A program made the position numbers and the translations under genes. Below are positions 63,658 through 64,000 of a stretch of 64,000 nucleotides of DNA, in pieces (position 1 is the first letter of the stretch; the number at the start of each line of letters is the position of its first letter). The DNA is from Pseudomonas sp. LD120 (lineage in GTDB: Bacteria > Pseudomonadota > Gammaproteobacteria > Pseudomonadales > Pseudomonadaceae): assembly GCF_009861525.1 (NCBI RefSeq), contig NZ_WVHL01000001.1, positions 558,001 to 622,000 on the forward strand, given 5' to 3'. Under the pieces are notes generated by a model. That model worked only from the letters and a program-made list of their open reading frames with translations, did not search any database and had not been told where the DNA came from.

Positions 63658-64000
63658 CTACTTGGCAACCTTTTCCGACTTGCCGTCATAGCGCTTGCGC
63701 CATTCGGCGAGGATCTGGTCGCGGTGCTTCGAGGCCCAGGCGAAGTCGTTCTTGATCAGGCACTGCTCGTAGTCCGCCGGCAGTTCGGTCTGCGGCTTGG
63801 CAATACCCGGCTGGGCCAGCACGGCGAAGTTTTCCTTGTACAGTTCCATGGCCGCCGGGCTGGCGGAGAAGTCGGCGAGTTTCTTCGCCGCGTCTTCATG
63901 CGGTGTTCCTTTGATCAGTGCCGTGGCTTCGATTTCCCAGCCCAGGCCTTCCTTGGGCAGCACGATGTCCAGCGGCGCGCCCTGGCGCTTGAGCTGCACG
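63658..64000 (-). CDS. Phosphonate-type ABC transporter periplasmic binding protein, C-terminal part
   Basis: Only the last 113 residues are in the window; the 5' end lies right of base 64000. The visible part (DIVLPKEGLGWEIEATALIK, AAKKLADFSASPAAMELY, ILAEWRKRYDGKSEKVAK) matches the 2-aminoethylphosphonate binding-protein family of iron/polyamine-type ABC systems. Same strand as, and upstream of, the FAD and HD genes, so it probably begins a larger transport and catabolism operon. Confidence 0.75.
   Translation of the reverse strand, partial: VQLKRQGAPLDIVLPKEGLGWEIEATALIKGTPHEDAAKKLADFSASPAAMELYKENFAVLAQPGIAKPQTELPADYEQCLIKNDFAWASKHRDQILAEWRKRYDGKSEKVAK

Overview
The window is one continuous piece of a high-GC gammaproteobacterial chromosome. 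The gene order (pilGHIJ-chpA, gshB, a TonB, algH, ruvX, pyrRBC', pilT, yggS-proC-yggT, metXW, rdgB-hemW, thiSG-trmB, mtgA, rpoH-ftsXEY, two M16 peptidases, rsmD, coaD, ferredoxin, mutM, ilvD, folA) is the one known from Pseudomonas. The proteins match Pseudomonas families closely. The many GC-rich REP-type repeats, the missing pilK and pilU, and a right end devoted to phosphonate use fit the P. fluorescens/putida side of the genus better than P. aeruginosa. The species cannot be resolved from the sequence alone. No rRNA, tRNA, CRISPR array, prophage or complete insertion sequence was seen.

Layout. 1-8073 (minus strand): chemosensory system for type IV pili, with the receivers PilG and PilH, the coupling protein PilI, the receptor PilJ and the first 1489 codons of the giant kinase ChpA, which runs off the left edge. 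8317-14528 (plus): glutathione synthetase, a TonB-like protein, AlgH, RuvX and the pyrimidine genes pyrR-pyrB-pyrC'. A MITE-like element sits just before pyrR. 14656-17059: a TM2 protein, an NlpC/P60 peptidase and the retraction ATPase PilT. 17262-24938 (plus): yggS-proC-yggT-DUF167, metX-metW-DUF4426-rdgB-hemW-DUF3392, and kptA. 25017-27354 (minus): thiS-thiG-trmB and a DUF423 protein. 27429-35674: mtgA, the rpoH/ftsX/ftsE/ftsY block and an M16 protease pair. 35674-44861: rsmD, a hydrolase, an AraC regulator, sseA, a TetR regulator facing an aldehyde dehydrogenase/Tat lipoprotein/GMC oxidoreductase unit, coaD and a ferredoxin. 44948-51566: mutM, an HDOD protein, rlmI, small membrane ORFs, ilvD and an orphan secreted protein. 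51577-55341 (minus): an MBOAT acyltransferase with two SGNH-fold partners. 55520-58793: phosphorylcholine phosphatase, cystine transporter and DHFR. 58891-61642: a membrane protein/GTPase pair (DUF2868/DUF3482). 61829-64000 (minus): a PhnZ-like HD oxygenase, an FAD oxidoreductase and the end of a phosphonate-type binding protein.

Most of the window is housekeeping. The parts most worth attention are the MBOAT-SGNH-SGNH cassette (probably O-acetylation of an unidentified envelope glycan), the DUF2868/DUF3482 pair (a GTPase with an altered G4 motif beside a membrane protein), the Tat-lipoprotein/GMC dehydrogenase unit with its TetR operator lying between -35 and -10, the oxidative phosphonate genes at the right edge, and the MITE-like and REP repeats, two of which supply the stop codon of the gene beside them.
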